A stretch of DNA of 64,000 bases, taken from the NCBI GenBank assembly GCA_947627765.1, contig CANQXA010000002.1, positions 1 to 64,000 of the forward strand, written 5' to 3'. The notes under the pieces are model-generated. The model made no database searches. It had not been told where the DNA came from and was given only the letters and a program-made list of their open reading frames with translations. Source of the stretch: an uncultured Clostridia bacterium. GTDB taxonomy: Bacteria; Bacillota; Clostridia; Christensenellales; Borkfalkiaceae. Positions 32,441 through 40,643 of the stretch are shown here, in pieces; position 1 is the stretch's first letter, and each line of letters opens with the position of its first letter. A program made the position numbers and the translations under genes.

Positions 32441-34132
32441 ATGGATTACAAGGCATACATTGCAAAGCACATCAACGCGGAGGGCATTTCCGCGGAGGAG
32501 ATCGCGGGCGCGATCGCCGTTCCGCCCGATCCCGCGCTCGGGGACTACGCCCTTCCCTGCTTCAAGTTCGCGAAGACGATGAGAAAGTCCCCCGTCAAGA
32601 TCGCGGAGGAACTCGCGGCGGCATATCCGACGGACGGCGTCGTCGAATCGGTCGGCGCGCTGAACGGTTATCTCAACTTCAAGATCGCAAAGAGCGGGCT
32701 CGCCGAGGAGACGATCCGCAGGATCGAAGAGGAGGGTTCAAAGTACGGCTCTTCGGACATGGGTATGGGGAAAACGGTCTGCATCGACTATTCCTCCGTC
32801 AACATCGCCAAGCCTTTCCACATCGGGCACCTCTCCACGACGGTGCTCGGCGGCGCGCTCTACCGCATTTTCAAGGCGCTCGGATACAAGGTCGTCGGCA
32901 TCAATCACCTCGGCGACTACGGCACGCAGTTCGGCAAGCTGATCTCCGCCTACAAGCGCTGGGGCGACCGCGAGACGGTGCAAAAGGGCGGGATCCACGC
33001 CGTCAACGACCTCTATGTCCGCTTCAACAACGAGGCGGACGAGGCGATGGAGCGGGAGGCGCGCGAGTACTTCCGTCTCATCGAGAGCGGCGACCCTGAG
33101 GCAAACGCCCTCTTCGAGTGGTTCAAAGAGCTTACGCTCGAATACGTGAAGACGATCTACGACCGTCTGCACATCACCTTCGACAGCTATGCGGGCGAGC
33201 GTTTTTATACGGATAAGATGGCGCCCGTCATCGAGGAATTGCGGCAAAAAGGGATGCTCGTCGAGAGCCAAGGCGCGCAGATCGTCGATCTCGAGCCCTA
33301 CGGGATGCCTCCGTGCCTCATCTTGCGTTCGGACGGCGCTTCCCTCTACGCCACGCGCGATCTCGCCGCCGCGATCTACCGCAAAGAGACGTACGACTTC
33401 GACAAATGTCTCTACGTCGTCGCCTATCAGCAGAATTTGCACTTCAAGCAAGTCTTCAAGGTGCTTGAACTCATGGGAAAGGAGTGGGCGAAAGACCTCG
33501 TTCACGTCGCCTACGGCATGGTGAGCCTCGAAGACGGCGCCATGTCCACGCGCAAGGGACAAGTCGTCTGGCTGGAAGACGTCATCCGCCGCTGTGTGGA
33601 GAAGGCGTACGCCGTGATCTCGGAAAAGAATCCCGCGCTCGAAAACAAGGAAGAGGTGGCGGAAAAGGTGGGCGTCGGGGCGGTCATCTTCGGCGCGCTC
33701 TACAATAATAAGATCAAGGACATCGTCTTTTCCTACGACAAGGCGCTCAACTTCGACGGGGAGACCAGCGTGTATGTGCAGTACACCTGTGCCCGCGCGC
33801 GGTCCGTCCTCAACCGTGCGGAAGAGAGCGGGATCGGCTACCGCGGCGCGAAGATCGCCGAGCCGAACGCCTCCGAATCAGAACTCATCAAGGCGCTTGC
33901 GGAGTATCCCGACGTCGTGAAGGGCGCCGCCGAAAATTACGAGCCGAGCATGATCGCCCGCTATGCCGTGGGCACGGCGCAGAAGTTCAACAAATTCTAC
34001 ATCGAGAGCAAGATCATGCAGGCGGAGACCGACGATCTCCGCGCTTACCGCCTCGCCCTCACCGACGCGGCGCTCATTACGCTCAAAAACGCGCTCGGAT
34101 TGCTCGGGATCGGCGTCCCCGAGAAGATGTGA
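32441..34132 (+). CDS. argS: Arginyl-tRNA synthetase
   Basis: 563 residues. Class I synthetase that charges tRNA-Arg. The HIGH motif appears as FHIGHLSTT near residue 127, the N-terminal Add-1 domain spans residues 1-100, and the KMSKS loop is represented by AMSTRKGQ near residue 367, which is normal for ArgRS. The C-terminal anticodon-binding DALR domain runs from about residue 445 (YVQYTCARARSVLNRAEE). AAAGGAGCACGCC precedes the ATG. The stop overlaps the next start by one base (TGATG). Confidence 0.97.
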   Translation: MDYKAYIAKHINAEGISAEEIAGAIAVPPDPALGDYALPCFKFAKTMRKSPVKIAEELAAAYPTDGVVESVGALNGYLNFKIAKSGLAEETIRRIEEEGSKYGSSDMGMGKTVCIDYSSVNIAKPFHIGHLSTTVLGGALYRIFKALGYKVVGINHLGDYGTQFGKLISAYKRWGDRETVQKGGIHAVNDLYVRFNNEADEAMEREAREYFRLIESGDPEANALFEWFKELTLEYVKTIYDRLHITFDSYAGERFYTDKMAPVIEELRQKGMLVESQGAQIVDLEPYGMPPCLILRSDGASLYATRDLAAAIYRKETYDFDKCLYVVAYQQNLHFKQVFKVLELMGKEWAKDLVHVAYGMVSLEDGAMSTRKGQVVWLEDVIRRCVEKAYAVISEKNPALENKEEVAEKVGVGAVIFGALYNNKIKDIVFSYDKALNFDGETSVYVQYTCARARSVLNRAEESGIGYRGAKIAEPNASESELIKALAEYPDVVKGAAENYEPSMIARYAVGTAQKFNKFYIESKIMQAETDDLRAYRLALTDAALITLKNALGLLGIGVPEKM

Positions 34133-34764
34133 TGAAAGCCCTGTTTTTCGATCTCGACGGCACCCTGCTCGATACCTTGCCCGCCATTCACGCGGCGGTC
34201 AACGGAATGCTCCGCCATTTCGGGCTCGGCGAGATCGGCGAGGAGGAGACCAAGCGGTACATCGGGCGGGGGGCAAACTACCTCGTGCGGTGCGTCACCC
34301 ATTCGGACAGCGAGGAGTATCTCCGCTATTTCCGCGAGCATTACGACGACAGCGAGCGTCTGATCCGTCCCTTTGCGGGCATGGAGGAGACCATTTTCCG
34401 CCTCAAAGAAAAATTTCTGCTCGGCGTCCTCTCCAACAAACCCCAGATCGGGGTGGAGCGGGCGATCTCGCGGTTTTTCCCCGCGGGGACGTTCGCCTAT
34501 CTCGGGGGCGACAGCGGGCTCTTTCCGCTGAAACCCGACCCTTCGCCTGCGCGGTTCGCCGCGCTGACCCTTCGCGTGCCGCTAAGAGACTGCCTCATGG
34601 TCGGAGACGGCGAAGCCGACGTTATGACGGCTCAAAACGCGGGCATGGTAGGGGTCTCGGTGCTCTGGGGGTACCGAACGCGGGAGCAACTCGAAGCGGT
34701 CGGCGCGACGAATTTCGTGCACACTCCCGCCGAGCTGGAAAAATTTTCGGAAAAATTCGCATAA
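34132..34764 (+). CDS. HAD family phosphatase, phosphoglycolate-phosphatase-like
   Basis: 210 residues from the ATG at 34132; a GTG at 34129 is also in frame. Motif I FFDLDGTLLDT near the N terminus, a four-helix C1 cap, motif II VLSNKP near residue 102, Lys in PLKPDPSP near residue 136, and motif IV MVGDGEADVMTA near residue 160. Gph/PGMB-like branch; substrate uncertain. It overlaps argS by one base and is translated from the same operon. Confidence 0.9.
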   Translation: MKALFFDLDGTLLDTLPAIHAAVNGMLRHFGLGEIGEEETKRYIGRGANYLVRCVTHSDSEEYLRYFREHYDDSERLIRPFAGMEETIFRLKEKFLLGVLSNKPQIGVERAISRFFPAGTFAYLGGDSGLFPLKPDPSPARFAALTLRVPLRDCLMVGDGEADVMTAQNAGMVGVSVLWGYRTREQLEAVGATNFVHTPAELEKFSEKFA

Positions 34765-34765
34765 A

Positions 34766-34790
34766 AAATCCGCCGTGGAAACCGGCGGGC
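34766..34790. terminator. Bidirectional terminator-like hairpin
   Basis: CGCCG-tggaaac-CGGCG stem flanked by A/T runs; on the minus strand it is followed by GATTTTTT, terminating the RHH gene. Confidence 0.65.
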
Positions 34791-34940
34791 TTAGTCCTCT
34801 TTTTCCTTCTCGATGTGCTTGCGCAAGACGAGATTGATGTACTGCGAGAGAGAACGGTCGTCCTTCTCGGCTTGTTTTTTCAGTTCCTGCAAAAGGTCGG
34901 CGTCGATGGTGACGCTGATTTTTTCTTTTAACGGTTTCAT
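34791..34940 (-). CDS. Ribbon-helix-helix (CopG/Arc-type) small protein
   Basis: 49 residues, missed by the track. MKPLKEKISVTIDADLLQEL..., then DDRSLSQYINLVLRKHIEKEKED: a short basic beta-strand followed by two helices, the classic RHH fold that dimerises on DNA. Such proteins are often antitoxins or plasmid-type repressors, but no toxin gene is adjacent. AGAAAAACG upstream is a weak ribosome site. Confidence 0.8.
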   Translation of the reverse strand: MKPLKEKISVTIDADLLQELKKQAEKDDRSLSQYINLVLRKHIEKEKED

Positions 34941-34982
34941 CGTTTTTCTCCGTCTCTATTATAGGTCATATCTCACTTTTGC

Positions 34983-35119
34983 TTGACAAATCGCATAAAG
35001 TAGGATAAAATGCTACCAAAATGGGACCGTCCGAAGCGGCGCGTCCGAAAAAACAAAGAGAAAAAGGGGCGGAATTTTTCGTAAAACCGTTGACGGCGAA
35101 ATTTCCGTTGTGATATAAT
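34983..35119 (+). promoter_or_regulatory. Two tandem promoters before rubrerythrin
   Basis: P1: TTGACA (34983-34988), 17 bp, TAAAAT (35006-35011). P2: TTGACG (35090-35095), 18 bp, TATAAT (35114-35119). P2 lies 31 bases before the rubrerythrin ATG with GAAAGGAGA between. P1 would give a leader of about 130 bases without an obvious gene in it. Confidence 0.7.
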
Positions 35120-35150
35120 ACGGTTAAGTTTTCGAAAGGAGATAAAGGTT

Positions 35151-35669
35151 ATGAAAAGATGTGCTATTTGCGGCGAGATCGTCGAAGACGATGTCGAAGT
35201 CTGCCCTGTCTGCAAGGCGAGAAAGTTTGAGCCAATCGAGGAAAAGACGTTTGCCTGCGAACATCATGTCGGGGACGGGATCGTCGAAGACGAAGAAGTG
35301 ATGAACGGTCTGCGCGCCAATTTCAACGGCGAGTGCTGTGAAGTCGGAATGTACCTTGCGATGGCGCGGGTCGCCGAGCGCGAGGGGTATCCCGAGATCG
35401 CCGAGGCCTATAAGCGCTATGCGTTCGAGGAAGCCGAACACGCTTCCAAGTTTGCGGAACTTCTCGGCGAGGTCGTCACCGATTCGACGAAGAAGAACCT
35501 CGAGCTCAGAGCGGCGGCGGAGGCGGGCGCCTGCGAGGGCAAGCTCGAGCTTGCGAAGCGCGCGAAGATGCTCGGCTACGACGCCATCCACGATACCGTT
35601 CATGAAATGGCGAAGGACGAAGCGCGTCACGGCGCAGGCTTCAAGGGGCTGTTGAAGCGCTACTTCTGA
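35151..35669 (+). CDS. Rubrerythrin-like peroxide-reducing protein, rubredoxin domain first
   Basis: 172 residues. An N-terminal rubredoxin-like knuckle (CAICG...CPVCKA) replaces the usual C-terminal rubredoxin, and a four-helix diiron domain follows with ligands in [25 protein letters not shown] and DEARHGAGF. This 'reverse' arrangement is known in clostridia, where such proteins reduce hydrogen peroxide with NAD(P)H through a partner. Cytosolic, part of oxygen tolerance in anaerobes. Preceded by a strong promoter and GAAAGGAGATAAAGG. Confidence 0.93.
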   Translation: MKRCAICGEIVEDDVEVCPVCKARKFEPIEEKTFACEHHVGDGIVEDEEVMNGLRANFNGECCEVGMYLAMARVAEREGYPEIAEAYKRYAFEEAEHASKFAELLGEVVTDSTKKNLELRAAAEAGACEGKLELAKRAKMLGYDAIHDTVHEMAKDEARHGAGFKGLLKRYF

Positions 35670-35698
35670 TCGGTTTTTTACAAAAGAAGCACAAAAGA

Positions 35699-35732
35699 AA
35701 GGGGACGGGCGAATTTGCCCGTCCCCTGTTTT
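35699..35732. terminator. Bidirectional intrinsic terminator
   Basis: GGGGACGGGC-gaattt-GCCCGTCCCC followed by TGTTTT, between convergent genes. Confidence 0.9.
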
Positions 35733-35739
35733 CATTGGC

Positions 35740-37836
35740 TCAAACCACGAAGGGCACGACCGCAAGCCCGAGCGCGAGGACGCTAAGGAGCACGATGGTA
35801 AGCGCCTTGTGATTGGTCACCCAAACGGTCAAACCGCCCGCTTGGGTATAATCCCGACCTTGCTCATAGCAGATACAGCGGTAACGGTAATTTTTGAAGG
35901 CGGCCGTCGCCATTTGCCAATCGGAGAGCAAGCGAAGGGCGGCGCTCCACTCCTCCGAGCCGAACGATACGAGCTTCGAGAGGTACTTTTTATATTTGAC
36001 CGATACCACGATCTGATAGATAAAGACAAAGAGCTGTAAGGCGAAACCGACCCAAAAGGCGACATAAAGCGCGACCATGTCAGGCGCTTTATTGTCTGCC
36101 ATTGTGTTCGAGATGAAGATCACGATAAAGGCGAAGAGGAGGGCAAGTGCGCCGAGACAGCTGAATACGATCCTGAGAATGAGGAATCTACGCTTCCAAG
36201 TGAGGTTCGTCTTGCCGAATTTGGTACAACGGCTTATCTGCCAGCCGAGCAGGGCAAAGACCATAAAAAGCAAGGCGGGAATGAGGAAGCCGAGGAGCAT
36301 CGAAACATCGCCGTAATCTTCATGCAATTTTCTGAAAACCAATGCGTATGCCGTCATACAGAAGAAAAATAGCGAAATCGAGAGGAAGTAGACGGGAACG
36401 GCGGAGATCACGAGCTTGCGCGTTGTACCAATTTGTTGGACGAGCCCGCCGAACTCGGTAGGCGGCGTCTCGGGTTTTTGAGGACGCTCGGGCGCGGCAT
36501 GGGTCGCCTTCCACGCTTCCGCCGTCTGCTTCCTCCGCCCGATTTCCTCTTGCACCGTCGTCTTCTTCGTAAGCAGGAAGCGCAGGAGCATGGAGAAAGG
36601 CACGAAAAAGAGGTACACCACACTTAGGATCAGCGGGACGATGAGGGACGCGTCTCCCTTGCCGAGCCCATTGTTTTTGAGGATCGTACACAGCGCCGCG
36701 GCGGAGATTAAGAGGAGGGTGGGCAGAATGCAGGAGAGAGCGGTCAGAAGCGTACCCTTCTTTTTGATCGCACAGCGGAGGAAGAGCCATATCACGGTAT
36801 AGAAGACCATCAGCACGGCAATGGCGACCATCGCCGCGGCGAGGATGGAGAACGTGGGGATCTTATAGAGGGGTTGCAAAAGGACACTTTTCTGCGAGAG
36901 GAGCGCGTAGAGCGATGTCTCCTTCACGGAAGCTCCGATGAAACCTCCGTTCCAAGCGCGCACGGGGGTGAGGTAGATCAAAAAGAGCGCAAAGCCGAAG
37001 ACCGCAAAGAACATCATGGGCGCGTCGGCGAGAAAGTCGTAGAGCAGAACGGAGATCTTGGTCCGATATTGCGGAACGGGCTCGATGTTGGCAAAGCGTT
37101 TGGGGAGTTTGCGGATCAAGATCACCGCGATAAGCTCGATGACAAGATAGATGTTGGAGAACGCCGCCGCAAGCTGTAAGGCAACGCAGGGCCCACCCAT
37201 GCCCAAGACCGACGTGAGGGAAGCCCTGAGCGAGAGGACGGAAGCGACGTCTGAGAAGACCATCCAAAGGACTGCGCCGACCAGGTTGTACGCGAGGGGA
37301 GAATAGCCACCCTTGCGCACTTTGACCAGCCAGACGATGGAGTATATCGTCAGAAATACGGCGCAGATGACCAGCGAGACGGCTTGCGTGCGGTGCGTGG
37401 GATCGGCGATCCCTTGATAGACGTTCCCGACGCTCATTCCGATCGCCGAATAGGGCGCAAGATAAAAGAGGAAGAGCAATACGGAGATGACAAGGGAGAG
37501 CGCCGCGGGGACGTTGGGCAGAAACGCGTGCAGCCCCCGTGTAAACTTGCCCGCCTGTTTGGGCGCGCGGACGGCTTCCCCGCCGTTTTGCGCGGGCAAA
37601 GCCGCAGACATGGGTAGGGCGGAGCCCGTCATACCCGCTTGCGGAGCGGCTTGCGCTTGGCTCTCCTGCGGCGCCGCGCCAAAGAAGGCGTAGCCGCATT
37701 TCGGGCAGAATTTCGCCCCTTCCGTCTTGGGCGCGCCGCACTGCGGGCACAGGGCGGGATCTTGCCATTTGGCGCCGCATTCGGGGCAGAAATTGCCTTC
37801 GAATACTGTGCCGCAGGAAACGCATTGATGCTTCAT
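35740..37836 (-). CDS. Large zinc-ribbon multi-pass membrane protein
   Basis: 698 residues. Two zinc ribbons fill the first 50 residues (CVSCG...CPECGAKW, CPQCGAPK...CPKCGYAF). A linker follows, then roughly 14 hydrophobic segments in two similar halves separated by a charged stretch (about residues 428-475, EIGRRKQTAEAW). No transport family is recognised. The architecture is shared with the smaller proteins at 3750 and 63073. ACCCGGAGGTTTCAT precedes the start. The mRNA has a ~185-base leader with a large nested hairpin and an intrinsic terminator, suggesting control by attenuation. Confidence 0.75.
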   Translation of the reverse strand: MKHQCVSCGTVFEGNFCPECGAKWQDPALCPQCGAPKTEGAKFCPKCGYAFFGAAPQESQAQAAPQAGMTGSALPMSAALPAQNGGEAVRAPKQAGKFTRGLHAFLPNVPAALSLVISVLLFLFYLAPYSAIGMSVGNVYQGIADPTHRTQAVSLVICAVFLTIYSIVWLVKVRKGGYSPLAYNLVGAVLWMVFSDVASVLSLRASLTSVLGMGGPCVALQLAAAFSNIYLVIELIAVILIRKLPKRFANIEPVPQYRTKISVLLYDFLADAPMMFFAVFGFALFLIYLTPVRAWNGGFIGASVKETSLYALLSQKSVLLQPLYKIPTFSILAAAMVAIAVLMVFYTVIWLFLRCAIKKKGTLLTALSCILPTLLLISAAALCTILKNNGLGKGDASLIVPLILSVVYLFFVPFSMLLRFLLTKKTTVQEEIGRRKQTAEAWKATHAAPERPQKPETPPTEFGGLVQQIGTTRKLVISAVPVYFLSISLFFFCMTAYALVFRKLHEDYGDVSMLLGFLIPALLFMVFALLGWQISRCTKFGKTNLTWKRRFLILRIVFSCLGALALLFAFIVIFISNTMADNKAPDMVALYVAFWVGFALQLFVFIYQIVVSVKYKKYLSKLVSFGSEEWSAALRLLSDWQMATAAFKNYRYRCICYEQGRDYTQAGGLTVWVTNHKALTIVLLSVLALGLAVVPFVV

Positions 37837-37886
37837 ATGAAACCTCCGGGTTCAAGAGTTTCCTTCGTAAGAGCGTTTGAGGGATA

Positions 37887-38020
37887 AAAAAGAGCGCTCC
37901 CGTGAGAGCGCCCGCATGAGTACCCTCATTGCTGCGACACAATTTCCGATAAAAGCATTGAAAAAAAAGGATACACCGATGCCGTTGTATCTTGCTTTTA
38001 TCAGGATTTAATTGTGCCGC
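37887..38020 (-). ncRNA. Structured 5' leader with terminator (riboswitch-like candidate)
   Basis: Read on the minus strand. P1 GCGGCACAATT/AATTGTGTCGC (11 bp, one G-U; 38010-38020 with 37934-37944) encloses P2 GATAAAAGCA/TGCTTTTATC (10 bp, extended by TCC/GGA across a bulged U) and P3 GATACA/TGTATC. Next come a small hairpin ATGAG-GGTA-CTCAT (37916-37929) and an intrinsic terminator GCGCTC-tcacgg-GAGCGC followed by TCTTTTTT (37887-37912). The predicted transcription start is at the first base of P1. The start codon of the membrane gene is about 50 bases downstream. It matches no riboswitch class I recognise. Confidence 0.65.
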
Positions 38021-38026
38021 AAATTT

Positions 38027-38055
38027 ATTCTACTACAACAAACGCGGGAAGTCAA
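38027..38055 (-). promoter_or_regulatory. Sigma-A type promoter of the leader (minus strand)
   Basis: On the minus strand TTGACT (38050-38055), 17-bp spacer, TAGAAT (38027-38032), placing the start at about 38020. Confidence 0.75.
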
Positions 38056-38149
38056 GGGAAAAATTCGTTTCTAAGGGGAGAAAGCGGGGAAAAAGAGCAG
38101 GATTTCGGCGCTTTCGCCGAAGAGCAACGGGAAGATGACGGTAGAATCA

Positions 38150-38178
38150 TTGACAAGTTTCCCAAAAAGAGGTATAAT
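38150..38178 (+). promoter_or_regulatory. Consensus promoter of a probably leaderless mRNA
   Basis: TTGACA (38150-38155), 17-bp spacer, TATAAT (38173-38178). The ATG is at 38186, seven bases after the -10 box, so the transcript likely begins at or next to the start codon. Confidence 0.8.
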
Positions 38179-38185
38179 AAAAGAT

Positions 38186-38809
38186 ATGGAAGAAAAGGAT
38201 CTTGCGGCGATCATCGGGAAAAATATTACAAGACTTAGAAAACTTTCCGGGATGACCCAGCTCGAGCTCGCCGAAAAACTCAATTATTCCGACAAATCGG
38301 TCTCAAAATGGGAACAGGGGAACGGACTGCCCGACGTACGCATCCTCGTCCAGATCGCGGAGATCTTCAAAGTTTCGGTAGACGATCTCGTCCGCGAGCA
38401 CCGCGTCCATCCCGTCATGCCCAAAAAGACGAAGTCGATCCGCCGCTTCATCATTTTGGGGCTCTCTGTGGGGCTCTGCTGGCTGGTCGCCGTGCTCTGC
38501 TTTGTGCTCGGCGGGCTCATTTCGCCCGATCTCGGCTACCTTTGGCTCGCATTCGTCTACGCCGTTCCCGCGTCTGCCGTCGTCGTCCTCGTATTCAGCT
38601 GTATTTGGGGATACCGTTGGACAAGGCTCATCTCCCTGTCCGTCTTGATTTGGACGGCGCTCGCCTGCGCCTATCTCACCGCCTATGCGATTATCGGCTC
38701 GGCGCATCCCACGCTGTGGCTCATCTTTATCATCGGCGTACCGTTACAGCTCCTTGCTCTTTTCTACTTTCTGTGGTGGAAGCGGGCGAACAATTCCAAA
38801 GGTCTCTGA
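38186..38809 (+). CDS. XRE-family regulator with C-terminal membrane helices
   Basis: 207 residues. N-terminal Cro/C1 HTH at about residues 8-65 (ITRLRKLSGMTQLELAEKLNYSDKSVSKWEQGNGLPD), then a linker and four or five hydrophobic segments (about residues 92-200). Membrane-anchored XRE regulators of this type are common in clostridia and often control an adjacent membrane gene. The next gene, a PH-like membrane protein, starts 17 bases later, fitting an operon. The mRNA is probably leaderless: the -10 box ends 7 bases before ATG. Confidence 0.85.
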   Translation: MEEKDLAAIIGKNITRLRKLSGMTQLELAEKLNYSDKSVSKWEQGNGLPDVRILVQIAEIFKVSVDDLVREHRVHPVMPKKTKSIRRFIILGLSVGLCWLVAVLCFVLGGLISPDLGYLWLAFVYAVPASAVVVLVFSCIWGYRWTRLISLSVLIWTALACAYLTAYAIIGSAHPTLWLIFIIGVPLQLLALFYFLWWKRANNSKGL

Positions 38810-38826
38810 CAAGAAAGGAGGGTACC

Positions 38827-39918
38827 ATGTCTGAGGCAGTGATTCCGAAAACCCCCGAAGAGCGCGCCAAGCGGTGCAAAGCGTACCGCCGCGCCTGTCT
38901 TGCGGTCGGCTATCTTTCCTTTGTATTGGCGATCCTTGCCGTCGCGATGCTCGTCGGCGTGGTGATCGCAGTCTTCATTCTCGAATTTTCCCACGTCTCC
39001 CCCCGTCTTTGCTACATTCTGATGGGCAGTTTCGGCGGGGCGGCGGTCCTTTCCGCGATCTTTGCGCTCGTCGCTTACCGCGTCTCCGTCCGCACCGAAA
39101 AGCGCAAGAACGACTTTTTGGAGCGGTGCGACAGCGAAGAGAGCTTCTTTGTCGGCGAGGGGACGTTTGCGACCTTTGCCGGGGAGGAACTCGTCATCCA
39201 CGCCGACGGCAAGGAGCGCGTGATCCGCGTACCTTATTCCGATCTCCGCGCCTTCTCGCTCTGCACCCGCCGCGCTCCCCGCGAACTCGGCGAATGGTCG
39301 GTCGTCCTCGAGATCCCCGCCCGCTATCTCTCCAAACAGGCGAAAAGGGGGGAGCCGCCCGCACTCATCCAGACGGACGCCAAACCCCGCCTCTATGCCG
39401 TTTTGGAGCAGCGGGGGATCCCGCTCTTCGGCGAAACGCCCCCCTCGGGCAAGCCGACCAAACAGGATAAGACCTATTTCGTACCCGAAAAGAAGATGTT
39501 TTTGCCCAACCGCAAGCGCAGAAAGCGTGCGATCATCATCGGCGCGGTGGGGCTCGTCTTCGTGCTCGGCGCCATACCCCTTGCGATCTATGAGGCGAGC
39601 GTCGGCGCCCTCTTGGGCGTCTTCGGGGTCTTTCTCGTGGGCCGTTCCGCCTACGCCTATTTTCGCGCCAAAGCCGTGTTCGCCGTCTACTCCCAAGGGA
39701 TCCTGTGGCGGGAGAGCGAGCGCGCGGAGAGTTTCTTCCTCAAATGGGAGGAGATCGGCGGCGTGAAGGCGGGCGAGCACGACGGAATGCCCATCCTTTC
39801 CATCGATACCCTCTGCGGGCGGTACCACATTCCCCGCGGCGAAGGCTTCTTCGAGGAGATCGAAAAACTTCACCCCGAGAAGACAAACGGGCATACCATG
39901 TCCGAGGAGAAGCGGTGA
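38827..39918 (+). CDS. Membrane protein with PH-like (YcxB-type) segments
   Basis: 363 residues from the ATG at 38827 (AAGGAGGGTACC upstream), not the longer track start. Two pairs of hydrophobic helices (about residues 25-50 and 60-85, and again 235-285) are each followed by a beta-rich region (EELVIHADGKERVIRVPYSDLRAF; AVYSQGILWRESERAESFFLKWEEIGG), like YcxB/bacterial-PH proteins. The protein ends GHTMSEEKR. It probably forms a unit with the upstream XRE-TM regulator. Stop overlaps the next GTG start. Confidence 0.65.
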   Translation: MSEAVIPKTPEERAKRCKAYRRACLAVGYLSFVLAILAVAMLVGVVIAVFILEFSHVSPRLCYILMGSFGGAAVLSAIFALVAYRVSVRTEKRKNDFLERCDSEESFFVGEGTFATFAGEELVIHADGKERVIRVPYSDLRAFSLCTRRAPRELGEWSVVLEIPARYLSKQAKRGEPPALIQTDAKPRLYAVLEQRGIPLFGETPPSGKPTKQDKTYFVPEKKMFLPNRKRRKRAIIIGAVGLVFVLGAIPLAIYEASVGALLGVFGVFLVGRSAYAYFRAKAVFAVYSQGILWRESERAESFFLKWEEIGGVKAGEHDGMPILSIDTLCGRYHIPRGEGFFEEIEKLHPEKTNGHTMSEEKR

Positions 39919-40142
39919 GAGAGCTCGTGATCGGCGGCAAATACCGCCATTTCAAGGGGGGAGAATATCTCGTCGTCGGCACGGCGCGGCACAGCGAGAC
40001 GGGGGAGACCCTCGTCTTATACCGTCCCATCAATGCGAGCGGGTTCTGGGCGAGGCCGATCTCGATGTTCCTCTCGGATGCGGACGGCGAAAAGTACCCC
40101 GAGGCGAAGGGTCAGCCCCGTTTCCGCCTCATCGAAGACTAA
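39915..40142 (+). CDS. DUF1653 family protein
   Basis: 75 residues starting at GTG 39915, inside the preceding stop codon. GGKYRHFKGGEYLVVGTARHSETGE is the typical DUF1653 pattern, a small beta-barrel-like domain of unknown function. It sits 9 bases before mcsA. Confidence 0.88.
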   Translation: MRELVIGGKYRHFKGGEYLVVGTARHSETGETLVLYRPINASGFWARPISMFLSDADGEKYPEAKGQPRFRLIED

Positions 40143-40151
40143 GGAGGCGCC

Positions 40152-40643
40152 ATGCTCTGTATCAACTGCGGGCGGGATTGCGCGAAACAATTTACCAGGA
40201 AGATCGACGGGCGGGAGGTCAAGCTGACCCTCTGCCCCGATTGTTATGCCCGCCTCTATCCCGAGCAGGATGAGGGATTCTTCACCTCGTTCGTAGGGCG
40301 GACGGAGAGCCGTAAGAAGACCTGCCCCGTCTGCGGGACGGCGCTCGACGACTACCGCCGCACGGGGCTCTTGGGATGCGCCCACTGCTACGCCGCGTTC
40401 CGCGAGGAGCTTCTGCCCACCATCCGCTACATTCAGGGCAAGACTTCCCACGGCGGCAAGGCGCCGAGCGGCGCCGCGGATGAGACGTACGACCTCGTGC
40501 GCGACCTCGTACGCGAACGGGAAGTGCTCAAAGGTCAGATCGACGAAGCGGAGAAGCGGAAAGACGAGTCTGCCCTGCGCGGACTGCGCGCCCGCCTCGC
40601 CGAGATCAACCGCAAACTCTACCAAAGGGAGGGGGATCTATGA
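40152..40643 (+). CDS. mcsA: McsA, activator of protein arginine kinase
   Basis: 163 residues. Zinc-binding CxxC pairs (CINCG, CPDC, CPVCG, CAHC) fill the first 90 residues, and a UVR-type coiled coil follows near the C terminus (VLKGQIDEAEKRKDESALRGLRARLAEIN). McsA activates McsB and links it to ClpC. In most Bacillota ctsR precedes it; here the preceding genes are unrelated and no ctsR is seen. The stop overlaps the mcsB start by four bases. GGAGGCGCC precedes the ATG. Confidence 0.94.
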   Translation: MLCINCGRDCAKQFTRKIDGREVKLTLCPDCYARLYPEQDEGFFTSFVGRTESRKKTCPVCGTALDDYRRTGLLGCAHCYAAFREELLPTIRYIQGKTSHGGKAPSGAADETYDLVRDLVREREVLKGQIDEAEKRKDESALRGLRARLAEINRKLYQREGDL

